Source: G963692885 sp964657395
Lineage (GTDB): Bacteria; Acidobacteriota; Terriglobia; Terriglobales; Acidobacteriaceae
NCBI GenBank assembly: GCA_964657395.1
Contig: CAZZUX010000007.1
Coordinates: 1 to 64,000, forward strand
Reading direction: 5' to 3'
Length of the DNA: 64,000 nucleotides
The notes under the pieces are model-generated. The model was not told the origin of the DNA. It made no database searches and saw nothing but the letters and a program-made list of their open reading frames with translations. This document shows, in pieces, positions 1-8,602 of this stretch. The translations under genes were made by a program, and so were the position numbers. Every line of letters starts with the position of its first letter. Positions within the stretch are counted from its first letter, which is position 1.

Positions 1-1
1 G

Positions 2-820
2 GTGCTGGCGCGCGCACCGCTGCTGCTGCAGCAGTCGCTGCTGTTCCCTTATCGGGAAGGCCTGAACTTCGAGCAGACTCTACTGCAGGATAAAGGTACG
101 CAGGCCGCCTTTGCGGGTGTGCTGGATCGGCCGCCGTCATCCAGTTACGAGATCATGAATCCGCTGGCATATGAACAGCACGGTACCGTGCCTCTGCTGC
201 ATGTGCCGGACATTCACCCACTCCTTGATACGAGCTACGATCCGTATGACATCGGGTCGATGGGCGAGCTGGATGTCCGGATGATCGCGGAATTATTTGC
301 CGGCAGACCGGCCGGTGCAGCGATGGCGAAGCAGTGGAATGGCGGCCTCTACTATGCGGCGCAGGCGAAGAGTGCGAAGACGCCGGAACAGCGTGCGTCT
401 ACTGCGTCGGTGGCGATCTTCTATCTTTCACAATGGAAGACGGAAGCGGCGGCGACCCGGTTTGCGGCGCTGTATGCCGACTCGCTGCGCCGAAAGTACT
501 CCAGATGCGACCTGAACACGCAGGAGTCCGGGCAGCAGGCGCAGATATACAACACGGAAGAAGGTCCGGTCCTGATCGCGCGGACCGGCAAGCAGGTGTT
601 TGTCAGCGAGAGCTTTGATCTGGACACCGCACGAAAGCTGCAGTTGCTGCTGCAGGGCGCGCAGGGCAGTGACGATGATGTTCAGACTCGCCTGGATGGG
701 GGCGCCGTCGCACCTCCGGTTCCACATGAGCTGACTGCGCCCATGTCAGAGTGGCTTGGCCATGCCGGCTTGATGCGTGCCGGGATGCGCAGCCTGTCTG
801 CTGCTGCCGCTGCGCGATGA
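2..820 (+). CDS. C-terminal part of a peptidase-like protein (5' end outside window)
   Basis: The frame is open from the left edge to a TGA at 818-820, so only the last 272 or so residues are present. Early in the visible part a stretch reading YREGLNFEQTLL, then a segment with RPPSSS.EIMNP.AY, resembles the recurring pattern of putative zinc metallopeptidases in which an F.Y..G..F...L segment is followed by RPP.ST.Q.LHP..Y. Any HExxH site would lie upstream of the window, so catalysis cannot be judged. The remainder is soluble-looking, with a late segment (about residues 185-215) containing an ARTGKQVFVSES strand pattern and an Ala-rich tail. It is followed by mtnP after about 80 bases. The family assignment rests on a remembered pattern and is moderate. 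Confidence 0.55.
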   Translation: MLARAPLLLQQSLLFPYREGLNFEQTLLQDKGTQAAFAGVLDRPPSSSYEIMNPLAYEQHGTVPLLHVPDIHPLLDTSYDPYDIGSMGELDVRMIAELFAGRPAGAAMAKQWNGGLYYAAQAKSAKTPEQRASTASVAIFYLSQWKTEAAATRFAALYADSLRRKYSRCDLNTQESGQQAQIYNTEEGPVLIARTGKQVFVSESFDLDTARKLQLLLQGAQGSDDDVQTRLDGGAVAPPVPHELTAPMSEWLGHAGLMRAGMRSLSAAAAAR

Positions 821-901
821 GCGCTCCCCCGGGATGCCATTTATACTTGAACGTCTGTGTTGGCAGCGATTCGCGTTATAAGAATTGGCAAGGAGTTTTG
901 T

Positions 902-1771
902 TTGGAGCAGGCGGAGATTGGCATTATTGGCGGCAGTGGTTTGTACTCAATGCCGGGATTGACTGGAACTCGCGAAGTGATAGTGGAGACGCCGTTCGGC
1001 GAGCCATCCGATGCGTTTGTGTTAGGAGAACTGGAAGGACGCAAGGTTGCATTTTTATCGCGACACGGGCGAGGTCACCGCATCCTCCCGTCGGAGCTGA
1101 ACTTTCGTGCGAATATCTATGCGATGAAAAAGCTAGGTGTCGCACGGATTGTGTCTGTGTCGGCGGTGGGTTCTCTGAAGCAGGAGCATAAGCCGACTGA
1201 CTTTGTAGTACCGGATCAATTTATCGATCGCACCTTTCTGCGAACAGCTACTTTCTTTGGCGAGGGTGTCGTCGGTCATGTTGCCTTCGGCGATCCGGTG
1301 TGTGAGACGGTCGTGGGCGCTATAGTAAAGGCGTGCTCCGATGTAGGAGTGACGGGCAAGCATGGCGGCACCTATGTCTGTATTGAGGGGCCGCAGTTTT
1401 CAACACGCGCGGAGAGCAACCTGTATCGAAGCTGGGGTGCGGACGTCATTGGCATGACCAACCTGCAGGAAGCCAAACTCGCGCGCGAAGCAGAGATTTG
1501 TTACGCGACCCTTGCGATGGTGACCGATTACGACTGCTGGCACGAAGGCCATGATGATGTAACCGTCGACCAGGTAGTGGCCGTGATGCACCAGAATGCC
1601 GGCAACGCAGCAAGCGTCGTCCGAGCCGCAGTAGCTGCGATGCCACAGGAAAAAAGCTGCGCATGTGGAAAAGCGCTGCAATATGCCATCATGACCAGCC
1701 ACGATCTTATTCCGAGTGGGACGAGGCAGAAGCTGGACCTGCTGATCGGAAAGTATCTGTCGCAGTCGTAA
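902..1771 (+). CDS. mtnP: S-methyl-5'-thioadenosine phosphorylase
   Basis: Cleaves 5'-methylthioadenosine with phosphate to adenine and 5-methylthioribose-1-phosphate, recycling the by-product of polyamine synthesis and other SAM reactions in the cytoplasm. The phosphate loop IGIIGGSGLY is at residues 6-15, SRHGRGH at 53-59, EGPQFSTRAE at 162-171, and TDYDCW at 208-213 carries the aspartates that select the 6-amino purine in the MTAP family. Length (289 residues) is close to human MTAP. I chose TTG at 902 because AAGGAG at 890-895 lies six bases before it and the family-conserved sequence begins directly; a GTG at 857 is in frame but lacks such a site. The PfkB kinase gene follows after 35 bases, suggesting co-transcription. 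Confidence 0.93.
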   Translation: MEQAEIGIIGGSGLYSMPGLTGTREVIVETPFGEPSDAFVLGELEGRKVAFLSRHGRGHRILPSELNFRANIYAMKKLGVARIVSVSAVGSLKQEHKPTDFVVPDQFIDRTFLRTATFFGEGVVGHVAFGDPVCETVVGAIVKACSDVGVTGKHGGTYVCIEGPQFSTRAESNLYRSWGADVIGMTNLQEAKLAREAEICYATLAMVTDYDCWHEGHDDVTVDQVVAVMHQNAGNAASVVRAAVAAMPQEKSCACGKALQYAIMTSHDLIPSGTRQKLDLLIGKYLSQS

Positions 1772-1806
1772 TTATCGAATAGCAGTATTCGAAGAACAGG
1801 AAAGCA

Positions 1807-2736
1807 ATGGCAATTCTTGTAGTAGGTAGTGTCGCATTCGATGACATCGAGACGCCGAGCGGCAAACGGATCAACTGCCTCGGCGGCGCGGCGACGCATT
1901 TCGCGCTGGCTGCCAGCTTCTTCACCGATGTGCGCGTCATCGGCGTGGTGGGCGAGGATTTCACTACAGCGCATGAAGCGGTCTTCACTGGCCGCAACAT
2001 CGATACGCGTGGGATCGAGCATCTGCCGGGTGAGAGCTTTCACTGGAGCGGATCGTATGTGAAGAGCTTCAACGAAGCAGAGACGCTGGATACGAAGCTG
2101 AACGTCTTCGAGACGTTCTCTCCGAAAATCCCGGAACAATATCAGGACAGTGAGTACCTGTTTCTCGCCAATATCGATCCTGTGCTGCAGGCAAATGTGC
2201 GTAGGCAGATGCCGAAGGTGAAACTGGCGTTCGGCGACACCATGAATTACTGGATTACCGGTCATGCCGACAATCTCGCCAAGGTCCTTACAGGCCTCGA
2301 CGGCCTGCTCATCAACGATGGTGAGGCCAAGCTGATCGCGAAGGAGAGCAACCTGCTGCGAGCCGCGAAGGCCATCCATGCGATGGGTCCGAAGACACTG
2401 GTGATTAAGCATGGCGAGTACGGCGCTACTGTCTTCTTCAGTGACCAGGTATTTGGAGGCGCGGGAAAGAAGCAGCCCTTCCGTGCACCGGCGCTTCCGC
2501 TTGAGACAGTCGTTGATCCTACGGGCGCAGGTGACTCCTTTGCCGGCGGCTTCTATGGGTACATCGCGTCGCAGGGTGAGTCGACGCCGGCGGTCTTGAA
2601 GCGAGCGATGTTCTATGGCAGCGTGATGGGTTCATTCGCCGTTGAAAGCTTTGGCACGGAAAGAGTGCAGGCTTTGACGCGTGATGAAATCGATAAGCGA
2701 TTCAAGTTGTTTGAAGAGCTGTCACACCTTGAATAA
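1807..2736 (+). CDS. PfkB-family sugar/nucleoside kinase
   Basis: A ribokinase-like kinase of 309 residues that should transfer phosphate from ATP to a sugar or nucleoside hydroxyl. The N-terminus VVGSVAFDDIETPSGK and a GGAATHFALAASFF segment match PfkB signature 1 with its substrate-binding Asp and GG motif. Signature 2, DPTGAGDSFAGGFYG, starts at residue 237 and contains the catalytic base Asp243 and the anion hole. NDGEAKLI at about residues 172-179 fits the conserved N..E motif. The substrate cannot be read from sequence. The adjacent mtnP suggests a role in purine nucleoside or methylthioribose/deoxyribose salvage, but methylthioribose kinase proper (MtnK) belongs to a different fold, so this is only a contextual guess. 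Confidence 0.85.
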   Translation: MAILVVGSVAFDDIETPSGKRINCLGGAATHFALAASFFTDVRVIGVVGEDFTTAHEAVFTGRNIDTRGIEHLPGESFHWSGSYVKSFNEAETLDTKLNVFETFSPKIPEQYQDSEYLFLANIDPVLQANVRRQMPKVKLAFGDTMNYWITGHADNLAKVLTGLDGLLINDGEAKLIAKESNLLRAAKAIHAMGPKTLVIKHGEYGATVFFSDQVFGGAGKKQPFRAPALPLETVVDPTGAGDSFAGGFYGYIASQGESTPAVLKRAMFYGSVMGSFAVESFGTERVQALTRDEIDKRFKLFEELSHLE

Positions 2737-2770
2737 GGTTCGGACCAGGGCAGCGCAGCGGAGCATTGCT

Positions 2771-4384
2771 GTGCCAGCGCTTTTGAGCGCGGCGCAAGTT
2801 GAGGCACAACAGTTCAGCCAGGAGCGCAGCGTTGTCCGGTTGCTTGCCTTGATGCTCGCCATGGCATCGCTCTCCTACTACGCTACCCGTGGAGACCTGC
2901 TGCTGTATGGCGACGCTGTTGCCCATCTACACATCGCGCGGCGGGTTTTCGATTCACTCAATCCAGGGTTTCGTCAGCTTGGTTCGGTCTGGCTGCCATT
3001 GCCGCACCTGCTGCTCATTCCCTTTGTGCTGAACATGAAGTGGTGGCAGAACGGCGTGGCAGGCGCCGTTCCCTCCGTGCTGACGTATGTTGCCGGCTGC
3101 GTTGGCATCTTTCGCCTGGCGCGTAGATGGCTGGACATGGGTCCCGCAGCTCTTGCCGTGTTGTTCTTCGCGACGAACGCAAGTCTGCTCTATCTCGCAA
3201 CCACAGCGATGACTGAGCCGCTCTACCTGGCCGAGATGGTGTGGACAGTGGTACTGCTGGCCGAAATGGCTGGGGCGGTCGCCGCAAAGCAGGATTCCGA
3301 GAAGATCCGAAAACTGCGTTATCTCGCCCTGGTGCTGGCTGCCGCTGTGTTTACACGTTACGACGGGTGGATCTATGCCTCAGCTGCCTGGTGTGCTGCT
3401 ACGTTCATCGTACTGCGGAGCCATAGCAGGGCCGCGCTACTCGGTGAGTGGATACTGTTTACCGTTGTAGTCGTAACGTCACCGCTGCTGTGGCTTGCGT
3501 ACAACGCGAAGCAGTTTCATGACCCACTCGACTTTCTGCGCGGACCGTATTCTGCGAAAGCGATCGAGTTGCGGACGACTCCGCCTGGAGCAGGGCACTA
3601 TCCGGGTTATCACAACCTGCGGATTGCCTGGACGTACTTCTTGAAGGCAGCGCAGATGAATGCAGTATGGCCGACGTGCGGCAAGCTGCTGGTTGGCATC
3701 GCAGTCATCGGTTCTGCTGCTGCGTTGCTACGATATCGAAGTGCATGGCCGGCATTGCTGTTCTGGCTGCCCCTGCCGTTTTATGCCTACTCGGTAGCCT
3801 ACGGGTCGGTGCCGATATTTCTGCCGGTATGGCTGCCCTACTCGTTCTACAACACGCGCTACGGGATGGAATTGCTGCCTGCGTTTGCATTGTTCTTTGC
3901 CTTCGCCGTGGCAGCGCTGATGCAGAGGCTGCCTCGCTTCCAACAATGGCTGCCGCCGCTTGCCGGCATGCTGATCCTGATCAATAGCGCAGCGCTGCTC
4001 CATGCGCGCCCGCTGGTGTTGCAGGAAGCACTACGAAACGGGCGTTCACGCATTGCGTTTGAGCATGCGTTAGCGATGAAGCTGGCAGAGATGCCTCCAA
4101 ATGAAACGATCTTGATGTACACATCTGCCCATGTGGGCGCTTTGCAGCAGATCGGGATCCCGTTGAAGCGCACAGTGAACGAAGGGGATTACTACCAATG
4201 GAAGGCGGCGCTCGAGAACCCCGCCGCCGCGGCTCCATGGATTGTTGCCATCGATGGCGATCCGCTTGCGGCAGTACTGACGCATCATACGGCGAATCTG
4301 GATCTGCTGAGCGTGACCTGTTCGTCGGATCAGGGATGCGCGCGCATCTATCACTCGCGTCTAAATCTCGGGAGCAGGCCTTGA
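2771..4384 (+). CDS. Polytopic GT-C (GT39-like) membrane glycosyltransferase
   Basis: An integral membrane protein with about ten hydrophobic segments spread through the chain, a luminal-type loop between TM1 and TM2 reading YGDAVAHLHIARRVFDS, and a soluble C-terminal portion of about 110 residues. This arrangement, with an acidic residue just after TM1, is that of GT-C enzymes using polyprenyl-phosphate sugars; acceptor and sugar are unknown. The frame is open from 2681 inside pfkB, but I prefer GTG at 2771: CGGAG at 2759-2763 is seven bases upstream and it avoids a 56-base overlap. The TTG at 2729 is another alternative. The stop overlaps the TTG start of the next gene (TTGA), so it is probably translationally coupled to it. 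Confidence 0.68.
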   Translation: MPALLSAAQVEAQQFSQERSVVRLLALMLAMASLSYYATRGDLLLYGDAVAHLHIARRVFDSLNPGFRQLGSVWLPLPHLLLIPFVLNMKWWQNGVAGAVPSVLTYVAGCVGIFRLARRWLDMGPAALAVLFFATNASLLYLATTAMTEPLYLAEMVWTVVLLAEMAGAVAAKQDSEKIRKLRYLALVLAAAVFTRYDGWIYASAAWCAATFIVLRSHSRAALLGEWILFTVVVVTSPLLWLAYNAKQFHDPLDFLRGPYSAKAIELRTTPPGAGHYPGYHNLRIAWTYFLKAAQMNAVWPTCGKLLVGIAVIGSAAALLRYRSAWPALLFWLPLPFYAYSVAYGSVPIFLPVWLPYSFYNTRYGMELLPAFALFFAFAVAALMQRLPRFQQWLPPLAGMLILINSAALLHARPLVLQEALRNGRSRIAFEHALAMKLAEMPPNETILMYTSAHVGALQQIGIPLKRTVNEGDYYQWKAALENPAAAAPWIVAIDGDPLAAVLTHHTANLDLLSVTCSSDQGCARIYHSRLNLGSRP

Positions 4385-5235
4385 ATCTATCCCGGACTCT
4401 ACTTTCGGTCCCATTTGCAAAGCTGCATGCGTGCGGCAATGATTTCCTGGTAGTGGAAGAACAATTCGGCGCGCCGCGATTACAGGCAGAGATGGCCCGC
4501 CGACTCTGCGAGCGGCACACCGGCGTCGGCGCGGATGGTGTCGAGTATTTTTCGTGGACGGGCGCATCGTCGGGAACGATTCATTTGTGCAATGCAGATG
4601 GATCGGTGGCTGAAATCTCCGGTAATGGAACACGCTGTGTAGCTGCATGGATGGCAAAGCAGCGCGAAGCGGCAGCCGGAGCCGTAATGCACATAGAAAC
4701 CGACGCTGGTACTCGTGAGTGCCGGGTGGTTGGAATCGATGACACTCAGTACGAGATTGTCAGCGGGATGGGTGTGCCCATCTTTGAGCAAGCCTCGGTC
4801 CTGCTGCGAGATGGAAGCATTGTGCGCGGCACGAAGGTGAACACCGGCAATCCGCACTTCGTTGTTTTCGTGGATGACTTCCATGCTGGTGCGGGCCCAT
4901 TGTGGCAGCGGACCGGCGAGGAGATCTGTCATCATGCAGATTTTCCCGATCAGACGAATGTGGAATTCGTTCACGTAATCAATCCTGAGAAAATTGAGAT
5001 CAGAATCTTCGAGCGTGGGGTCGGTCCGACACGCTCATCCGGCACCGGGACGTGCGCCTCGGCTATCGCGGCGATCGCCTACCGCGCCTGCAGCTCAACA
5101 TTGAGTGTGGAAGCACCCGGCGGGACGCAGCAGGTGGAGTGGCTGGGCAACGGCGCAGAGATGTTTTTGACCGGGAGCGCGGTCCTAGTCTCGGAGGGCA
5201 GTGCCTGGATGACATCCGGAGAGCTTGAGGCGTGA
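4381..5235 (+). CDS. dapF: DapF-family protein (diaminopimelate epimerase-like) lacking both catalytic Cys
   Basis: Overall a DapF fold of 284 residues: PFAKLHACGNDFLV (11-24), NADGS (71-75), GNPHFVVFVDD (156-166), NVEFVH (193-198) and ERGVGPTRSSGTGTC (211-225). Canonical DapF interconverts LL- and meso-diaminopimelate with a thiol pair found in Q/MCGNG and ACGS/TG. Here these read ISGNG and SSGTG, giving Ser80 and Ser220 at the two catalytic positions. Cys86 and Cys225 are the neighbouring non-catalytic cysteines. The usual GET before the second thiol is GPT. Epimerase activity is therefore doubtful even though most ligand-contact motifs remain. TTG at 4381 is chosen because it overlaps the upstream stop, has GGGAGC before it, and starts just ahead of the conserved region. 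LD-carboxypeptidase and mpl follow directly. Confidence 0.82.
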   Translation: MNLSRTLLSVPFAKLHACGNDFLVVEEQFGAPRLQAEMARRLCERHTGVGADGVEYFSWTGASSGTIHLCNADGSVAEISGNGTRCVAAWMAKQREAAAGAVMHIETDAGTRECRVVGIDDTQYEIVSGMGVPIFEQASVLLRDGSIVRGTKVNTGNPHFVVFVDDFHAGAGPLWQRTGEEICHHADFPDQTNVEFVHVINPEKIEIRIFERGVGPTRSSGTGTCASAIAAIAYRACSSTLSVEAPGGTQQVEWLGNGAEMFLTGSAVLVSEGSAWMTSGELEA

Positions 5236-6182
5236 TGGCGACAAAGCTTCAGAAACCACCCGCAGTCGGTAGTGGCAGCAAAGTGGCTATTGTTTCGCTC
5301 GCCAGCAGCTTCCAGAAGGAGCGGCTCCAGCCTGGCCTTGATGCAGTGGCGGCCATGGGGCTACAGCCGGTATTAGGGAAGTCTGTTTCAGCAAGGAGCA
5401 GGCCGTACTTCGCGGGCACTCCGGAGGAGCGATTGTCAGATCTGCATGAAGCTTTTGCGAATCCTGAGATCGCCGCCATCCTGTGTACGCGTGGTGGTTA
5501 TGGCAGCAACTACCTGCTCGCCGGGTTGAATCTCGCTTTGATCGCAAAACATCCCAAGCCGCTCTTTGCATACAGCGATATGACAAATCTGCAATGCTGG
5601 CTGCTGGATCAGATTGGATTTCCGGTATTTCATGGACCGATGGTGACGGCAGATTTCGCCGTGGACAACGGCGTGGATGCGGTGAGCTTTCTGGCGGCTC
5701 TGAGCGGCTTGGCCTATGAGGTTGGACCGGCGGAAGGACTGCGGACCCTGAAAGCCGGCATGGCCTCCGGTACGTTATATGGCGGCTGCCTGAGCCTGCT
5801 GTGTGCCTCGCTGGGTACGCCCTACGCGGTGCAGACGGAGGGAAGGCTGTTGTTCCTGGAAGATGTGGGTGCAAAGCCGTACCAGGTGGATCGTATGCTG
5901 CGCCAGCTGTTGCTGGCGGGAAAACTGGAGGGCGTAAGCGGCATCGTTTTCGGCGAGATGCTGGACTGTGTATCCCAGGGAGCCGATCCTCAATTGATCG
6001 AAGAGACAATTCTGTCGGTGCTGCATCACTTTCCTGGTCCCATCGGGTTCGGCTTGCGTTCCGGCCATGTTTCGCATGGAAATGTCACGCTGACCTTTGG
6101 TGTTGCCGCAGAGCTCGATCTGACAGGTACGCCGTCGCTTCGAGTCACAGAGCCAGCCACCAACAATACAAAGGCGACATAA
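5235..6182 (+). CDS. ldcA: S66-family LD-carboxypeptidase (murein recycling)
   Basis: A serine carboxypeptidase of about 315 residues that removes the terminal D-Ala from muropeptide tetrapeptides after they re-enter the cytoplasm. The family signature is complete: CTRGGYGSNYLL early on, the nucleophile Ser in FAYSDMTNLQ, the catalytic Glu in LFLEDVGAKPYQ, and the catalytic His in SGHVSHGNVTLTFG near the C-terminus, giving the Ser-Glu-His triad known for S66. No signal peptide is visible, in keeping with the cytosolic enzyme. The start is GTG 5232 or ATG 5235; the ATG shares one base with the upstream TGA. Its product, the tripeptide-bearing muropeptide, feeds the Mpl ligase encoded next, so the pair makes biochemical sense. 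Confidence 0.9.
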   Translation: MATKLQKPPAVGSGSKVAIVSLASSFQKERLQPGLDAVAAMGLQPVLGKSVSARSRPYFAGTPEERLSDLHEAFANPEIAAILCTRGGYGSNYLLAGLNLALIAKHPKPLFAYSDMTNLQCWLLDQIGFPVFHGPMVTADFAVDNGVDAVSFLAALSGLAYEVGPAEGLRTLKAGMASGTLYGGCLSLLCASLGTPYAVQTEGRLLFLEDVGAKPYQVDRMLRQLLLAGKLEGVSGIVFGEMLDCVSQGADPQLIEETILSVLHHFPGPIGFGLRSGHVSHGNVTLTFGVAAELDLTGTPSLRVTEPATNNTKAT

Positions 6183-6203
6183 ACCCGTTTTGAAGAGGAT
6201 GAT

Positions 6204-7658
6204 TTGACGACGAACGTCTCAACAGAACGTCCGGCGCACAACCCGGCGAAGCGCGTCCATCTGATAGGTATTTGCGGAACAGCCATGGCTTCGCTTGCAG
6301 GGCTCCTGCAGTTACATGGTCACACGGTCACGGGCTCAGATGCGGCTGCCTATCCACCTATGTCCGACCTGCTCCGGGAACTGAAAATTCCTGTGCTGGA
6401 GCCGTATGCAGCGAGCAACCTGGCAGAACGGCCGGACCTGGTCATCGTCGGCAATGCGCTTTCGCGCGGTAATGCTGAGCTTGAGTATGTGCTGGACGAG
6501 CGCATTCCCTTTGCGTCGCTGGCGCGCACGATCCACGAAGAATTTCTCACCGGTCGCGAGTCACTGGTAGTTGCCGGGACGCATGGGAAAACGACAACCA
6601 CGAGTATGCTGGCCTGGATCTACGAGGTAGCCGGCCGAACGGATGCACGATTCATTCCCTCGTTTTTGATAGGCGGAGTGGCAGAGAATTTCGGCACAAG
6701 CTTTCATCTGCGTCCAACCCGCACCTTCATCCTGGAAGGAGATGAGTACGATACGGCCTTTTTTGATAAGGGTCCCAAGTTCATGCACTACTTCCCGGAT
6801 GCCGCGATCCTGACGCATGTCGAGTTCGACCATGCCGACATTTACCGCGACCTGGAGGCAGTCAAAACAGCGTTCAAGCGATTTGTAAACCTGATTCCGC
6901 GACGTGGCCGGCTTGTGGCCTTCGATGGATCCGAGAATGTAACAGAGTGTGCAGCCAAGGCCTTCTGCAAGGTGGAGCGATACGGTTTCGCATCTGGCTC
7001 GGACTGGCAGGTGCGTGACCTGCGGCATGAAGAGGGCTCGACGCGATGGAGCGTGTTCAAGGGCGGCGAACCATGCCTCGAATTGTCATTGCAGATGGCT
7101 GGTGAACACAACGCCCTCAACGCAACGGCGGCAGCAGCGCTGGCGTTTGGCAATGGCGTTCCGGCTGCTGCGATCGCGGAAGCAGTGGCTACGTTTCAAA
7201 GCGTGAAGCGGCGGTTGGAGGTGAAGGCTGTCGTCAACGGCATCACTATCATTGATGACTTTGCGCATCATCCGACGGCAATAAGAGAGACGCTGAAGGC
7301 GCTACGGAGTGCCTATCCGCAATCAAGGCTGTGGGCCGTCCTGGAACCGCGGTCGAATACCCTGCGTCGAAATGTATTTGAGAAAGAACTGGTTGAGGCG
7401 CTGCGGCTTGCCGACGAGGTAGTGATTGCTGGTGTGTTCAAGCAGGAGGGCATTCCCCTCGCAGAGCGTCTGCACCCGGAGGCGATCGTCACGGCATTGC
7501 AGTCAACCGGTCATCCGGCAGAGTTCGGTGTGGATGCAGACGCGATCGTTCAGAGCATCGCTCCCCGATTGAAGGCAGGCGATGTGGTAGCAATTCTCTC
7601 CAACGGCGGGTTTGGCGGCATCTACGAGAAGCTGCCCGCCCGTCTCCAGCTAAACTGA
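6204..7658 (+). CDS. mpl: UDP-N-acetylmuramate:L-alanyl-gamma-D-glutamyl-meso-diaminopimelate ligase
   Basis: Joins the recycled tripeptide L-Ala-gamma-D-Glu-meso-DAP to UDP-MurNAc with ATP, returning cell wall peptide to the precursor pool. It is a Mur ligase of 484 residues: an N-terminal Rossmann domain (HLIGICGTAMASLAGLL), the ATP loop AGTHGKTTTTSML, the Mpl-typical EGDEYDTAFFDKGPKF, then the C-terminal DDFAHHPTAIRETL and EPRSNTLRRN motifs. These last features separate it from MurC. The start is TTG at 6204, preceded by GAAGAGGATGA. It closes the plus-strand run and ends five bases from the convergent SPOR gene, with no obvious hairpin terminator between. Confidence 0.93.
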   Translation: MTTNVSTERPAHNPAKRVHLIGICGTAMASLAGLLQLHGHTVTGSDAAAYPPMSDLLRELKIPVLEPYAASNLAERPDLVIVGNALSRGNAELEYVLDERIPFASLARTIHEEFLTGRESLVVAGTHGKTTTTSMLAWIYEVAGRTDARFIPSFLIGGVAENFGTSFHLRPTRTFILEGDEYDTAFFDKGPKFMHYFPDAAILTHVEFDHADIYRDLEAVKTAFKRFVNLIPRRGRLVAFDGSENVTECAAKAFCKVERYGFASGSDWQVRDLRHEEGSTRWSVFKGGEPCLELSLQMAGEHNALNATAAAALAFGNGVPAAAIAEAVATFQSVKRRLEVKAVVNGITIIDDFAHHPTAIRETLKALRSAYPQSRLWAVLEPRSNTLRRNVFEKELVEALRLADEVVIAGVFKQEGIPLAERLHPEAIVTALQSTGHPAEFGVDADAIVQSIAPRLKAGDVVAILSNGGFGGIYEKLPARLQLN

Positions 7659-7662
7659 CGCG

Positions 7663-8601
7663 TTAGCGCAGGATCGCGTTGTAGCCGCGCGCAATTAAAC
7701 GCTGGCGTGCAGCGACTGCAGTTTCGCGGCTGAACGGGCCGACCTCCACATGGTAGAGCGCGTCTTCCTCGCCACTCTTAATAGATGGCGTGAAGCCGCC
7801 CTTCCGCAGAGAGGATGCGAGCACTTCTGCGTCATCCTGCCGGGAGAGCGCCGCAATCTGCAGCACCAATGCCGGGCCCGACGAAGTTGTATGTTGCACC
7901 GCCGAGATCAAAGTCGGCCGGGTGGTGCGGGTGTGGAGTGTGTTGACGAATTCCACAGTCCGACCGTTGACGCGCTTACGGCGAACATCGAAAGGAGGCG
8001 TCCAGACAAAGTAAGGGCTAGGCTCAGTTTGCGAGGTAAATTGCGGTCCCGCCACGATGCGCTGCAGCGGAGCTCCCGGCGATGCTGCCTGCACAACGAC
8101 CACGGGCGCAAAAGCGCTGGGCTTGGCGATATGGGCAGTCACCGCCGGCATTTCGGATAACGGCGCGGGATGCGAGACTCCTGCCATCTGCGTGGATGGT
8201 GAGCTGGAAACGTCTGCCTTGCTGCGGGTTGATGGAAGTTTGTCGTAGGATGCCTGCGCAGCCACTGCGGCTGGTAGACGAGGTAGGGAGATGGGTGCAG
8301 CTGCCGGTGCGCTTTCCAGGCTGGCAATTAGCGGTTCCGTTGCAGGCGCAATCGTGGCTGCCGGTAGCTGGGGTTCTCCTACCTGGTGCGATGCCGACGG
8401 GAGCTCGGGGACAGGCTTGCTTACGGGAGCTGCAGATGCCACGGCTGAGCTGTTGCGCCTGCCGATGGAATAGCCAAAGCCAAAAAAGATGCCGCAGACC
8501 ATCACCAGGCCGAAGAAGATGCCAAGGAGCGAAGCAGTCCCGAGGGTCAGCTGCGACTCGACTGTTTCTGCAAATTCTGAATCAGCAAACGTGGAGCCCA
8601 T
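7663..8601 (-). CDS. SPOR-domain membrane protein
   Basis: A 312-residue bitopic protein: a short cytoplasmic head, one transmembrane segment at about residues 25-46 (LLGIFFGLVMVCGIFFGFGY), a Pro/Ala/Ser-rich periplasmic linker of about 180 residues, and a C-terminal SPOR domain (about 235-312) with LVLQIAALSRQDDAEVLASSLRKG and a VEVGPFSRETAVAARQRL repeat. SPOR domains bind denuded peptidoglycan glycan strands, often at the septum, as in FtsN and DedD. The linker is low-complexity and probably disordered. The gene lies one base after the slipin stop and is the last of a leftward operon, which suggests a membrane-organising or envelope role shared with the slipin/NfeD pair. Confidence 0.85.
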   Translation of the reverse strand: MGSTFADSEFAETVESQLTLGTASLLGIFFGLVMVCGIFFGFGYSIGRRNSSAVASAAPVSKPVPELPSASHQVGEPQLPAATIAPATEPLIASLESAPAAAPISLPRLPAAVAAQASYDKLPSTRSKADVSSSPSTQMAGVSHPAPLSEMPAVTAHIAKPSAFAPVVVVQAASPGAPLQRIVAGPQFTSQTEPSPYFVWTPPFDVRRKRVNGRTVEFVNTLHTRTTRPTLISAVQHTTSSGPALVLQIAALSRQDDAEVLASSLRKGGFTPSIKSGEEDALYHVEVGPFSRETAVAARQRLIARGYNAILR

Positions 8602-8602
8602 G

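Noticed and set aside
1528..2412. 294-codon open frame on the minus strand
   Set aside because: Antisense to mtnP and the PfkB gene; composition follows the complementary codons and no motif is recognisable.
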